A stretch of 64,000 nt of DNA. Origin: Pseudomonadota bacterium. Its GTDB lineage: Bacteria; Pseudomonadota; Gammaproteobacteria; Burkholderiales; SG8-39. Within the stretch, counting starts at the first letter, position 1. Each line of letters starts with the position of its first letter. The stretch is taken from the NCBI GenBank assembly GCA_947455195.1, contig CANGMI010000003.1, forward strand, positions 323,620 through 387,619. Direction: 5' to 3'. Positions 25,330 through 33,370 of this stretch are shown here, one piece after another. The notes beneath the pieces are model-generated. The model did no database searches and was not told the DNA's origin. It worked only from the letters and a program-made list of their open reading frames with translations. Position numbers and translations under genes: made by a program.

Positions 25330-27456
25330 ATGGCACGCACCTTCCCCACCGCCGACATCTGGCGGACTCAGACCCAGGCAAAGACCCTTCGTGGTGGCAG
25401 CCCTCAATTCAAGGCGCTGAACACGGCCTTCCTTGCCTACGCCGAGGCGCGCACGACCAAGGGCCCCGTGGGCCAGTCGATTGCCGACGAATACGTCGAA
25501 CTGAAGCGCGCCTACGACGCCTACATGACCAAGAAAGCTTCCCATGCAGACCGGCTTCACCTGCTTGGAAAGGTGAACCGCGATGGCAACGGCATCCTGC
25601 AGGCGCTCGGAACGTTTCTGACCACGACCCCATCGACTGGCATCTCCGACGAGGAGGAACAGGCGATGATCGACTACACCTTTCAGCGTACCGTGCGCCT
25701 GAAAACCGCGCTCGCAGGTGCGCGGGTCGAACTCAAGCCATCGAGCTGGCGCGAAAGCTTCGACGCGGCGTGCACGACGCTCGAGAAGATCAAGACCAGG
25801 GGCGTCCTCGGGACCCTGCTGCGCAGCAACTCGCTCATTGATGACCTGCGCGAGCAGGCAGCACGCGCCGAGGTCACGGCGGCACGCGACGCCCGAGGCA
25901 CGCAGGCTACGGCACTGGCCCAGACCGCGCAGGGGTTCTACAGCGAGGCGACCAACGCCATGTCGCAGGTGAGTACAGTCCTGAACGGCGCTCCAGCGCC
26001 CGCGTCGCCGCCGGACACATCGACCTTCGAGGGCTACATCGCCAACGCGCTGCAGGTCTCGCAGGACAGCGTCTTCCAACAGATGATCAGCGCGGCACAG
26101 CGCGTGCTCGGCCCTGAGCGCTACACCGAAATCGTCGGCCTGATTCCACTCCTGAACACGGTCGTCGGTGCAGCCCGGGTCGCCAAGGGCCTCTATGACG
26201 CGACCCAGGCCTATCGGCAGTACAACGAGTGCGCGGTAGCACGCAAGGACATCATCGCCCCGGGTGATGCCAACGCCGCCTTTGCGGCACTCGAAAAACT
26301 GCTCGACGAGGAATTCAAGAAGTCCACCCAGGCTGCCGTGGAGGGTGCCATAGCCTTCGCCGCCGGCTTTGACCCGACGCAGACGGCATCGAGTGTGGTC
26401 GGAGCAGCCACGGCGGTTGCGCACCTCTTCCAGGACATGATCGGATTCGGTCTGAACTACTACCAGATGATCGAGGCCAATCGCATCCTGGTGGCATGGC
26501 GAGCCGCCCCCCTCGATGGCGAGATGTCGATCTCGTTCGGACTGAAGTCGCCACGATGGGTCATCGATGCCGTGAAAGCACGCCGCGCCGGGGGAGCGGT
26601 GGCCATCACCGAGTTCACGGCGGCCATGCAGCGATGCCCGCTGCTCGGGTGCTACTTCATTGCCACCATGCCTGCCCTCGACGTCCTCGAAATCGTGGCG
26701 GCCGACGCGGCGTGGAACTCGCAGAGCAGCTTCTTCCAGATGTACCTGGACATCAATTCCGCACGCGTCGAAAAACTGGTCGAAAGCGCGAAATCGATCC
26801 TGAAGAATTCCAGGTTCCGGGTGAACCAGAATCGCGAACAGGTGCACCAGTTGAGCTCGGATCTGGTGACCGCCAATTTCGATCGCCATCAGGCAATGCA
26901 TGCGGATCGTGTCGCAACCCTCTCGGCGTTTGCCCGCCAGCACGAGGAAAAACGGCAATTCCGTGAGGCTCGCGAAGCCACGCTCAATGCGTTCGCGATC
27001 AAGCATCTGGCGGCGCAGCGGGCGGCCGAAGATGCCTACCGGCGCTCGATTCTCGATGCTGCTGCAGTTCAGATGCTGCTGGCACGCCAGGCAGCCGAAG
27101 ACGAGGCAGCCGCACAACTGGCCACCCTGATGCAGGCATCGGCGAAGGTCGAGCGCGATCGGCTCATGGCACGCCGCGAGGGTATCGCCCGCGCTCTCGC
27201 CACCTACAAGAAGGAAACCAGCGGTATCCATCGACTCCACACGGTTCGCAATCCGGAATCGACGGTCGCCCGCGAGGTCTTGAAGGCACTGCTCGGCAAG
27301 GGAACCGGCTCCGATACCCTGGCTGCCCTCGACGCGGTGGTCTCCTATCTGCTGACGATCACTCCCCGGCCGGCCGGCTACCCGATGCTGCGCCCCCTGC
27401 GCGATGCCTCACGTCTGAAGCGTCTGCTGCAGGCGGAGTACGATGCTGCGCTATGA
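25330..27456 (+). CDS. Large protein of unknown function, helical with hydrophobic segments
   Basis: A 708-residue protein I do not recognise. There is no signal peptide. Residues 1-220 are mostly charged helix; a Pro/Ala linker (APAPASPPD) lies at 221-229. Hydrophobic or amphipathic stretches occur around 265-290 (IVGLIPLLNTVVGAARVA), 338-375 (GAIAFAAG, then SSVVGAATAVAHLF) and 436-458. Residues 500-630 are a long Ala/Arg/Glu-rich helix likely to form coiled coil. This could suit a membrane-inserting effector or a structural protein, but no motif proves either. It follows the dioxygenase by 10 bases and overlaps the thioesterase start (ATGA). Codon use looks native. Confidence 0.7.
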   Translation: MARTFPTADIWRTQTQAKTLRGGSPQFKALNTAFLAYAEARTTKGPVGQSIADEYVELKRAYDAYMTKKASHADRLHLLGKVNRDGNGILQALGTFLTTTPSTGISDEEEQAMIDYTFQRTVRLKTALAGARVELKPSSWRESFDAACTTLEKIKTRGVLGTLLRSNSLIDDLREQAARAEVTAARDARGTQATALAQTAQGFYSEATNAMSQVSTVLNGAPAPASPPDTSTFEGYIANALQVSQDSVFQQMISAAQRVLGPERYTEIVGLIPLLNTVVGAARVAKGLYDATQAYRQYNECAVARKDIIAPGDANAAFAALEKLLDEEFKKSTQAAVEGAIAFAAGFDPTQTASSVVGAATAVAHLFQDMIGFGLNYYQMIEANRILVAWRAAPLDGEMSISFGLKSPRWVIDAVKARRAGGAVAITEFTAAMQRCPLLGCYFIATMPALDVLEIVAADAAWNSQSSFFQMYLDINSARVEKLVESAKSILKNSRFRVNQNREQVHQLSSDLVTANFDRHQAMHADRVATLSAFARQHEEKRQFREAREATLNAFAIKHLAAQRAAEDAYRRSILDAAAVQMLLARQAAEDEAAAQLATLMQASAKVERDRLMARREGIARALATYKKETSGIHRLHTVRNPESTVAREVLKALLGKGTGSDTLAALDAVVSYLLTITPRPAGYPMLRPLRDASRLKRLLQAEYDAAL

Positions 27457-27866
27457 ATGCCAACCTGCTTGAACACATTGCCCCGGGCATGACCGGCGAA
27501 GCCACTCTGGTCGTGGCCGCCGAGCACACTGCACCGCTGGTCGGGAGCGGCAAGATTGCGGTCCTCGCCACCCCCGTGATGATCAACCTCTTCGAGGCCG
27601 CTGCCCTCGCTGCCTGCGAGCACCGGTTGCCGGCCGGCCACCAGAGTCTGGGCACCGTGCTCGACATCCGGCATATCGCTGCCACGCCGGTGGGGATGCA
27701 GGTGCGCGCAACGGCAACCGTAACCGCCATCGGCGCCCGCACCATCCACTTCAAGCTCGAGGCGCATGACGAGCGCGAACTGATCGGTGATGGGCGCCAC
27801 GAGCGGGTGGTGGTGAACGTGGTGCGGTTTGACGAGCGAGTACAGCGCAAGACCACACCGGGCTGA
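27453..27866 (+). CDS. FlK-like hot-dog-fold acyl-CoA thioesterase
   Basis: A 137-residue single hot-dog domain. GMTGEATLVVAAEHTAPLVG, LATPVMINLFEAAALAAC and LGTVLDIRHIAATPVGMQVRA match the fluoroacetyl-CoA thioesterase (FlK)-like family, in which a Thr/Glu/His set acts on short acyl-CoAs; here Thr in the TAPLVG region, Glu in FEAAA and His in DIRHIAATP are candidates. It overlaps the stop of the 708-residue gene, so the two are co-translated. Its physiological acyl-CoA is unknown. Confidence 0.85.
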   Translation: MNANLLEHIAPGMTGEATLVVAAEHTAPLVGSGKIAVLATPVMINLFEAAALAACEHRLPAGHQSLGTVLDIRHIAATPVGMQVRATATVTAIGARTIHFKLEAHDERELIGDGRHERVVVNVVRFDERVQRKTTPG

Positions 27867-27877
27867 TTGGCGCAGGC

Positions 27878-28003
27878 TCAATCGTCGAGGCGGATATGCA
27901 TGGCCTCGATGATCTTCTGCCCGTAGCGCGGCTCGACGGCCAGCATCGCCTCATGCTGTGCACGGGGGCCGGCCCGCGATTCGTGCCGTGCCCTGCCCGT
28001 CAC
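27878..28003 (-). pseudogene. Possible C-terminal gene remnant
   Basis: A 41-codon minus-strand frame ends AMLAVEPRYGQKIIEAMHI plus RLDD. This looks like the tail of a real protein rather than GC-rich noise, but it is preceded by two in-frame TGA codons, so any gene here is broken. I cannot name the family. The rest of 27867-28119 shows no other gene. Confidence 0.25.
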
Positions 28004-28119
28004 TCATCAAGGTCTGGCTACTGGAAAAACTGCACCAGCACTGATTCGCCACGAAGCACTGCCCGGCCACCCCTTGCTGGCGGTAGCATTGCCGCGATAC
28101 CTCAACCGGAGCACACCCC

Positions 28120-28494
28120 ATGAACCAGGCAGCCCTTGCCGTCCTGATCGCCGGCCTCCTGCCGATTGTCTGTGCAGGCTTCTCGAAGTGGGGAGCCAAG
28201 GACTACGACAACGCCAACCCGAGGGCCTGGCTCGAGAAGCAGGCCGGCCTGCGCGCGCGCGCCAACGCGGCCCAGCAGAACAGTTTCGAAGCGTTTGCGC
28301 TCTTTGCCGCAGGGGTGCTCCTCGCCCTGCAGGCCGAACCCGACCCGCAGGTCGTGGCCGTCACCTGCTGGTTCTTCATCGCGATGCGTGTCCTCTACAT
28401 CTACTGCTACATCAGCAACCGGGCAAGCCTGCGCTCGATCGTCTGGATGGCGGGCCTGGCCGCGGTCGTGCGGCTCTACTGGCTGGCGTTCTGA
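28120..28494 (+). CDS. MAPEG-family membrane protein
   Basis: A 124-residue protein with four membrane segments: residues 5-22 (ALAVLIAGLLPIVCAGF), about 55-72, 80-98 and 105-124. The conserved NPRAWLEKQAGLRARANAAQQNSFEAF loop with charged residues is the MAPEG signature; eukaryotic members bind glutathione, and bacterial short members are mostly uncharacterised. It is transcribed alone, 70 bases before the next gene. The start is supported by a hydrophobic N-terminus immediately after the ATG. Confidence 0.85.
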   Translation: MNQAALAVLIAGLLPIVCAGFSKWGAKDYDNANPRAWLEKQAGLRARANAAQQNSFEAFALFAAGVLLALQAEPDPQVVAVTCWFFIAMRVLYIYCYISNRASLRSIVWMAGLAAVVRLYWLAF

Positions 28495-28564
28495 CCTGCC
28501 CGCCGCCCCGTCGATCGGCGATACTCGCGCCGCTAGCCAGACACACGCACCTGGAGATCCGACC

Positions 28565-29242
28565 GTGAGCAACACCGCAGCACCCTCAAGCGCCACGCGG
28601 CCCGACGCCGCCTCGAACGAACTCTATGCCCGGCAAGGCCTCGGGCAACGCATCGGGTTCGGCCAGCGCCCGGCGCTTCTGCTGATCGACATGCAGAACG
28701 ACTTCTGCGAGCCGGATGCGCCGACCACGCTCTACCCGTCGATTACCTCGACCTACGAGCCCATCAAGCAGTTGTCGCAGGCCGCACGCGCGCATCAGGT
28801 GCCGGTGATCTACACCCGCGGACTGGTGGCGGCGGACGGATCGAGTGCCGGCCTGTGGCGACTGAAGATGAAGCATCACGGCCTGCGCGGCGTGCAGATC
28901 GAGGGCGGGCGCGGCGCAGACATCATCGATGAACTGACCCCGCAACCGGGTGACCGCGTCATCAACAAGTGGCGTCCGAGCGCGTTCTTTCGCACCGACC
29001 TCGAAGTGTTCCTCGGCGTACGACAGATCGACACGCTGCTCATCTGCGGCACCAGCATGAGCGGTTGCGTGCGGGCCACCGCCACCGATGGCTTCATGCG
29101 CGACATCCGCTGCATGATCGTGCGCGAAGCCGTTGCCGACCGCACCCCGGCCGTACTCGAATCGAACCTCTTCGATGTCGACCAGAAGTACGGTGATGTC
29201 GTGACGCTGGCGAGCACCCTCGAGTACCTGAACGGACCCTGA
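28565..29242 (+). CDS. Isochorismatase-family cysteine hydrolase (N-carbamoylsarcosine amidase-like)
   Basis: A 225-residue cysteine hydrolase. The triad is Asp42 (LLLIDMQNDF), Lys135 (DRVINKWRPSAFF) and Cys168 (GTSMSGCVRATA). The SGCVRATA nucleophile loop and KWRPSAFF are the pattern of N-carbamoylsarcosine amidase-like members. GTG at 28565 is preceded by GGAG and gives a standard N-terminal extension; the frame is open upstream without similarity. It belongs to a different subgroup from the family member at 8201-8830. Substrate unknown, probably a carbamoyl or amide compound. Confidence 0.87.
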   Translation: MSNTAAPSSATRPDAASNELYARQGLGQRIGFGQRPALLLIDMQNDFCEPDAPTTLYPSITSTYEPIKQLSQAARAHQVPVIYTRGLVAADGSSAGLWRLKMKHHGLRGVQIEGGRGADIIDELTPQPGDRVINKWRPSAFFRTDLEVFLGVRQIDTLLICGTSMSGCVRATATDGFMRDIRCMIVREAVADRTPAVLESNLFDVDQKYGDVVTLASTLEYLNGP

Positions 29243-29265
29243 CCCCCGGGGTTTGGCATCCGTTG

Positions 29266-29281
29266 CCTTGACGCATCAAGG
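29266..29281. repeat. Small inverted repeat after the amidase gene
   Basis: CCTTGA (29266-29271) and TCAAGG (29276-29281) form a 6-bp stem with a 4-base loop. A separate 12-base perfect palindrome, CGCACCGGTGCG, lies at 29301-29312. Either could end the upstream transcript or bind a regulator of the lipoprotein gene that starts at 29411. Confidence 0.3.
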
Positions 29282-29410
29282 ACTTTCTGGCAAACCATCG
29301 CGCACCGGTGCGATGGATGTGACAAGAAACCGGCGTATCGCCCTGCAGATGTCAGCCGCTGCACGACGCACCGGCTGATCCCCCTTTTCCATTCCCATCT
29401 GGAGACAGGC

Positions 29411-31228
29411 ATGGCGACTCGATTTCTGACGACCGTAGCAATCGTGATGGCTATGGCACTTCTCTCGAGTTGCGGCGGCGGCGGCGGCTCGGGCGGCGGC
29501 AACCAGACATCGACCGGCACGGTGGTCGCCGCCGACGGATCGGCGATGTCCTACGCGCAGATCACCATCAGCAGCCTGGTCGACTCGACCCAGGCGACGC
29601 AGACGGCCGACATCAACGGCGCGGTCCCGATACCGGCCGGCATCACGTTCCCGGCACTGGTGAAGGCCCAGTCGCTCGACGCCTCGAAGGTCAACTACGG
29701 CTACATCGCCAGCAGCACGCAGACCCATGCGCCCGTGAATCCGCTCAGCACCTTCGTCCTTGCCATCGCCGCGAACGCAGACCCTTCGAGCATTGCCGCG
29801 AGTTCGCAAGTCACGCCGTCATCGATTGCCAGCGCGAAGGGCGCTGTCAACGCGATCTTCGCGAACATCTTTTCAGCATTCAATGTGGCGTCAGACATCG
29901 ATCTGCTGACCGCATCGTTCGCCACCAATCACACCGGCATCGACCTGCTCATGGACGCCATGGCGATCCGGTTCGACCCGGCGGGTAATCCGACGCTTTG
30001 TACCAAGATATCGAATGCGTGCAAGAGTTTCACGCTGGGCAGTCTGGATACGTCGGCCATTCCCATCACCCAGCCCCAGATCGATCTGATCAACGCCGTG
30101 CCGATCGTCGCGTGCTCCTCGATCATCAACAGCATGACCAGCACCAGCATCACGACCGATGCGACGCTCTACCACCCGAACTTTCTCAATTCAGGTCTGC
30201 AGGCGGCGAGCTATCGGACGGCGTTGGCAGGCCGGCTGGGGGCCGTGTCGGCGACGTTCAACGCGCCAACGTTCGCGGGTCGCGATGCGAACGGCAACTA
30301 CCTCTTCCAGTTCTTCCTCTACAACACCGCGACGAATCAGTACGCGGGCGCCATGATGATGGCCTTCAACACCGACTCGGATGGCCATTGCCTCATGATC
30401 GGTGACCAGTTGCCCTTCTGGATCCAGGTGGGCTCGCAGATCACCTTTCAGCCCCGGGTCGACGATTCGAACATGGGCACGGTGGCCGCAGTAACCACCC
30501 AGACCGGCGGACAGTACGCACCGGTTGCGGGCCTCTTCTTCAAGGCCAGCGGCGACTCGTTCGGGCGTTCGACCCAGGCCATGTATGACATTACGGTGAG
30601 CGGAACCCCCTATTCCATTCGCACGCTGCAATTCAACCTGTGTGATGCAAACCAGACCTGCAGCCATCTGCTCGACATGAAGATGGCAACGGGCAACTAT
30701 TCGGGTTTCTACTACATCGCAAACAGCACCAACACGCTGCCCGCCCTCAGCTACGCGGCGGCCGGCATCCAGTCGGCCAGTGATTTCTACAACGGCAACC
30801 CCGATCCGATCCAGGTGAAGATGCTGGACGAAACCGACACGGTGAGGAAGACGGTCTACCTGAAGCTCAGGGGTCCCTACGTCTCACCCGCGTCGGCCAT
30901 CCTCACCAGCGCGGCACTGCCTGCGGTGACCAATGCCAGGGCGGTTCTGTCAACCGTGACGAACCTTCCGAACCCGAGCCTCTCCGTCAACATTCCTGCC
31001 GGTACCCTGGTGCAGTCGATCTCGCTCACCAGCGGGCCGAGCAACGGCTCGCCCGTCACGACCGCGCGTTTCGTGCTTAGCGGCAGTTCGATCAGCGTCC
31101 CGATCGGTGCAACCATCGACGCCACCACCGACACTTACCGGAGCCTCGCGATCGGTGGCAGCACCACGGGCGGTATTCCGATCTACATCAAGTACGTGTG
31201 GGCACCGGGATGCAGCGTCTGCAGCTGA
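29411..31228 (+). CDS. Large lipoprotein of unknown function
   Basis: A 605-residue secreted lipoprotein. The lipobox LSSC places the acylated Cys at 21, followed by a Gly-rich tether (GGGGGSGGG). The rest is Ser/Thr/Ala-rich and predicted to be mostly beta, like many outer-membrane-anchored surface proteins of Burkholderiales. Several cysteine pairs are present, including a C-terminal GCSVCS. GGAGACAGGC directly before the ATG is a good ribosome-binding site. I recognise no enzymatic motif. It is transcribed alone, with 168 bases of non-coding DNA upstream. Confidence 0.75.
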   Translation: MATRFLTTVAIVMAMALLSSCGGGGGSGGGNQTSTGTVVAADGSAMSYAQITISSLVDSTQATQTADINGAVPIPAGITFPALVKAQSLDASKVNYGYIASSTQTHAPVNPLSTFVLAIAANADPSSIAASSQVTPSSIASAKGAVNAIFANIFSAFNVASDIDLLTASFATNHTGIDLLMDAMAIRFDPAGNPTLCTKISNACKSFTLGSLDTSAIPITQPQIDLINAVPIVACSSIINSMTSTSITTDATLYHPNFLNSGLQAASYRTALAGRLGAVSATFNAPTFAGRDANGNYLFQFFLYNTATNQYAGAMMMAFNTDSDGHCLMIGDQLPFWIQVGSQITFQPRVDDSNMGTVAAVTTQTGGQYAPVAGLFFKASGDSFGRSTQAMYDITVSGTPYSIRTLQFNLCDANQTCSHLLDMKMATGNYSGFYYIANSTNTLPALSYAAAGIQSASDFYNGNPDPIQVKMLDETDTVRKTVYLKLRGPYVSPASAILTSAALPAVTNARAVLSTVTNLPNPSLSVNIPAGTLVQSISLTSGPSNGSPVTTARFVLSGSSISVPIGATIDATTDTYRSLAIGGSTTGGIPIYIKYVWAPGCSVCS

Positions 31229-31310
31229 TGCCCGCTGGGCGCAGGCATGAAGCCCGGCTCAACGGGTGCGGCATGAAGTGAATCGATCCAACTGACAAGG
31301 AGTCCATCGC

Positions 31311-32435
31311 ATGAAAAAGCGCATCGACCGCCGGCAGTTCCTGGTTGGCACAACCCACGCCGCCGTCTGGGCCGGGGTGAGCGGCGTCACCGCACTGGCA
31401 GGCCTGGCAACGCGCCCTGCCGGCGCTGCGGGCCTTGACACCCCCACCGTCGACCGGCTGAGCATCCGGGTGCTGGTCGACAGCAGCTACGACCTCTTCT
31501 TCAGGCCGAACACGGTGAGCGGCGTGGCCATCACGCCGGCCCCGCGCGCGGCTGACTTCCGGCGCTCGCTGCACAACGAGTGGGGGCTGTCGCTGTGGCT
31601 CGAGTCGCAGCGTGCGAGCGAAGCGCGCACCATCATGCTCGACTATGGCTACAGCCAGAACGTGCTCTACAACAACATGGAGCTGCTCGGTGTCGATCCC
31701 GCGCGGCTCGATGCCCTGATCGTGAGCCACGGGCACTACGACCACTTTGGCGGGCTGATGGGCTTTCTCGACAAGTACCGCGCGGTCCTGCCCGCGGGGG
31801 TGAAGCTCTACGCCGGTGGCGAGGACAACTTCTGTCATCGCCTCAATGGCGCACCCGGACAGTTCAGCGATTTCGGTACGCTCGATCGGCGCGAACTGGC
31901 CGCGCGCAACATCACGCCCGTACTGGCTGACAAGCCGGCCGTGGTTGCCAATCACGCCTTCACCACCGGCCAGATCAAGCGGCGCAGCATCGAGCGGGTG
32001 TTGCCCAACACCCATGTCGAATTCGGCATGAAGAATGGCGTGGGCTGTGATGTCGGTCAGTATCTGTCAGCCGACATGGCAGGCAAGACCGTGCCCGATG
32101 AGCACATTCACGAACACGCCACCTGCTTCAACGTGAAGGACAAGGGGCTGGTCGTGATCAGCTCCTGCGGGCACGCGGGCATCGTCAATTCGGTGCGTCA
32201 GGCGCAGGAAGTGTCGGGCATCGAGCGAGTGCATGCGATCGTGGGCGGGTTCCACCTCGGGCCGGCACCGGCCGATTACCTGACTGAGGTGGTTGGCGAG
32301 ATTCGCAAGCTCAAGCCCGATGTGCTGATTCCGATGCACTGCAGTGGCCTGAACTTCGTGCAGGAAGCGCGTCGGCAGATGCCCGAGAACGTGCTGGTCA
32401 CCACCACCGGTAGCCGCATCACGCTCGGTGCCTGA
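31311..32435 (+). CDS. Tat-exported metallo-beta-lactamase-fold hydrolase
   Basis: A 374-residue protein. The twin-arginine-like leader DRRQFLVGTTHAAVW lies at residues 6-20. The metal motif SHGHYDHFGG (HxHxDH at 140-145) is intact, and VISSCGHAGIVN resembles the later histidine motif of the family related to 7,8-dihydropterin-6-methyl-4-(beta-D-ribofuranosyl)-aminobenzene-5'-phosphate synthase. AAGGAG lies 8-13 bases before the ATG. It is followed one base later by the SCO1 gene, so both probably act outside the cytoplasmic membrane from one transcript. Substrate unknown. Confidence 0.85.
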   Translation: MKKRIDRRQFLVGTTHAAVWAGVSGVTALAGLATRPAGAAGLDTPTVDRLSIRVLVDSSYDLFFRPNTVSGVAITPAPRAADFRRSLHNEWGLSLWLESQRASEARTIMLDYGYSQNVLYNNMELLGVDPARLDALIVSHGHYDHFGGLMGFLDKYRAVLPAGVKLYAGGEDNFCHRLNGAPGQFSDFGTLDRRELAARNITPVLADKPAVVANHAFTTGQIKRRSIERVLPNTHVEFGMKNGVGCDVGQYLSADMAGKTVPDEHIHEHATCFNVKDKGLVVISSCGHAGIVNSVRQAQEVSGIERVHAIVGGFHLGPAPADYLTEVVGEIRKLKPDVLIPMHCSGLNFVQEARRQMPENVLVTTTGSRITLGA

Positions 32436-32436
32436 G

Positions 32437-33153
32437 ATGGCGCGCAGGGTCGTGCCCCCGTCTTCCGGGGACGGGGGCACAGGCCGCCTGCGGCGCCGCA
32501 CGCTCGTGCTGTCGCTTCTCGCCGCGGCGGTGCCCGGTGCCGCGAGTGGCACGGGCACCGGGATTGCTGCGGGCACAGCCGGCAGCGCCTCGGCAGGCCC
32601 GACAGCGCCGAAGCCCGGCCGCTCGGCCGCGGAACTGATGGACGCGGTGATGTGGAATCGTGAACCCATCGGGGGTGCGTTCCGCCTCACCGACCACCAG
32701 GGTCGCCTGCGGCGCGATACCGACTTTCGCGGCAAGTTCATGCTGGTGTACTTCGGCTACACGACCTGCCCCGATATCTGCCCGACCGACCTGCAGCAGA
32801 TCGGCCACGCGATGGAGCTGCTGGGTCCTGCCGCACGCGAAGTGGTGCCGATCTTCATCACGCTCGACCCGAAACGGGACACCGCGAAGCTGCTCTCGGC
32901 CTACGCGCCCGTGTTTCACCCGCAGATGGTGGGGCTTACCGGGAGCGAAACCGACATCGCCAGGGTCGCTGCGGCGTATCGGGTGTTCAGCCAGAAGGTG
33001 CCGGTGAGCGGTTGGCTGCGTTACACGATCGACCACTCCTCGTTCATCTACCTGATGGGGCCCGAGGGGCAGTACCTGGGGTTCCTGCCCCCGAGTACGG
33101 CTGCCGAGCGCATCGCCGACGTGGTGCGCTCGCAGATCGACAAGGGCCGATAG
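32437..33153 (+). CDS. SCO1/SenC-family copper-binding thioredoxin-like protein
   Basis: A 238-residue SCO protein. An N-terminal RRRTLVLSLLAAAVPGAAS segment anchors or exports it. The copper site is TTCPDICPTD (CxxxC), and the distal His is in YTIDHSSFIYLMGP. SCO proteins deliver copper to the CuA site of cytochrome oxidase or act in periplasmic thiol redox. ATG at 32437 starts one base after the MBL stop; a GTG nine bases earlier is possible. No cytochrome oxidase gene is near, so a specialised redox role with the MBL partner is possible. Confidence 0.9.
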   Translation: MARRVVPPSSGDGGTGRLRRRTLVLSLLAAAVPGAASGTGTGIAAGTAGSASAGPTAPKPGRSAAELMDAVMWNREPIGGAFRLTDHQGRLRRDTDFRGKFMLVYFGYTTCPDICPTDLQQIGHAMELLGPAAREVVPIFITLDPKRDTAKLLSAYAPVFHPQMVGLTGSETDIARVAAAYRVFSQKVPVSGWLRYTIDHSSFIYLMGPEGQYLGFLPPSTAAERIADVVRSQIDKGR

Positions 33154-33370
33154 GTCCAGCGCTGCGAACGGGCCTGGGGCAGGCAGCAGCTTCGACGTGG
33201 ATCGACAGTTGCCCGAACATGACCGCCCGTGAACCGACAGCTGAGGCGACATGTGCACCGACAACAGGCTAAAGTCGCGGGGTGCGCGGGCCACGGCCCG
33301 TGCATGGGTTCAACACGATCGTGACAGGCTGGTCATCAACACTCAGTCCTCACACCCCTCCAGGTCAGCC

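Noticed and set aside
25312-27240. A 642-codon minus-strand frame opposite the 708-residue unknown protein
   Set aside because: Checked because the sense protein is itself unknown. The sense frame overlaps neighbouring genes by ATGA, has a natural helical composition and ends properly; the antisense frame is Arg/Gly/His-rich without structure.
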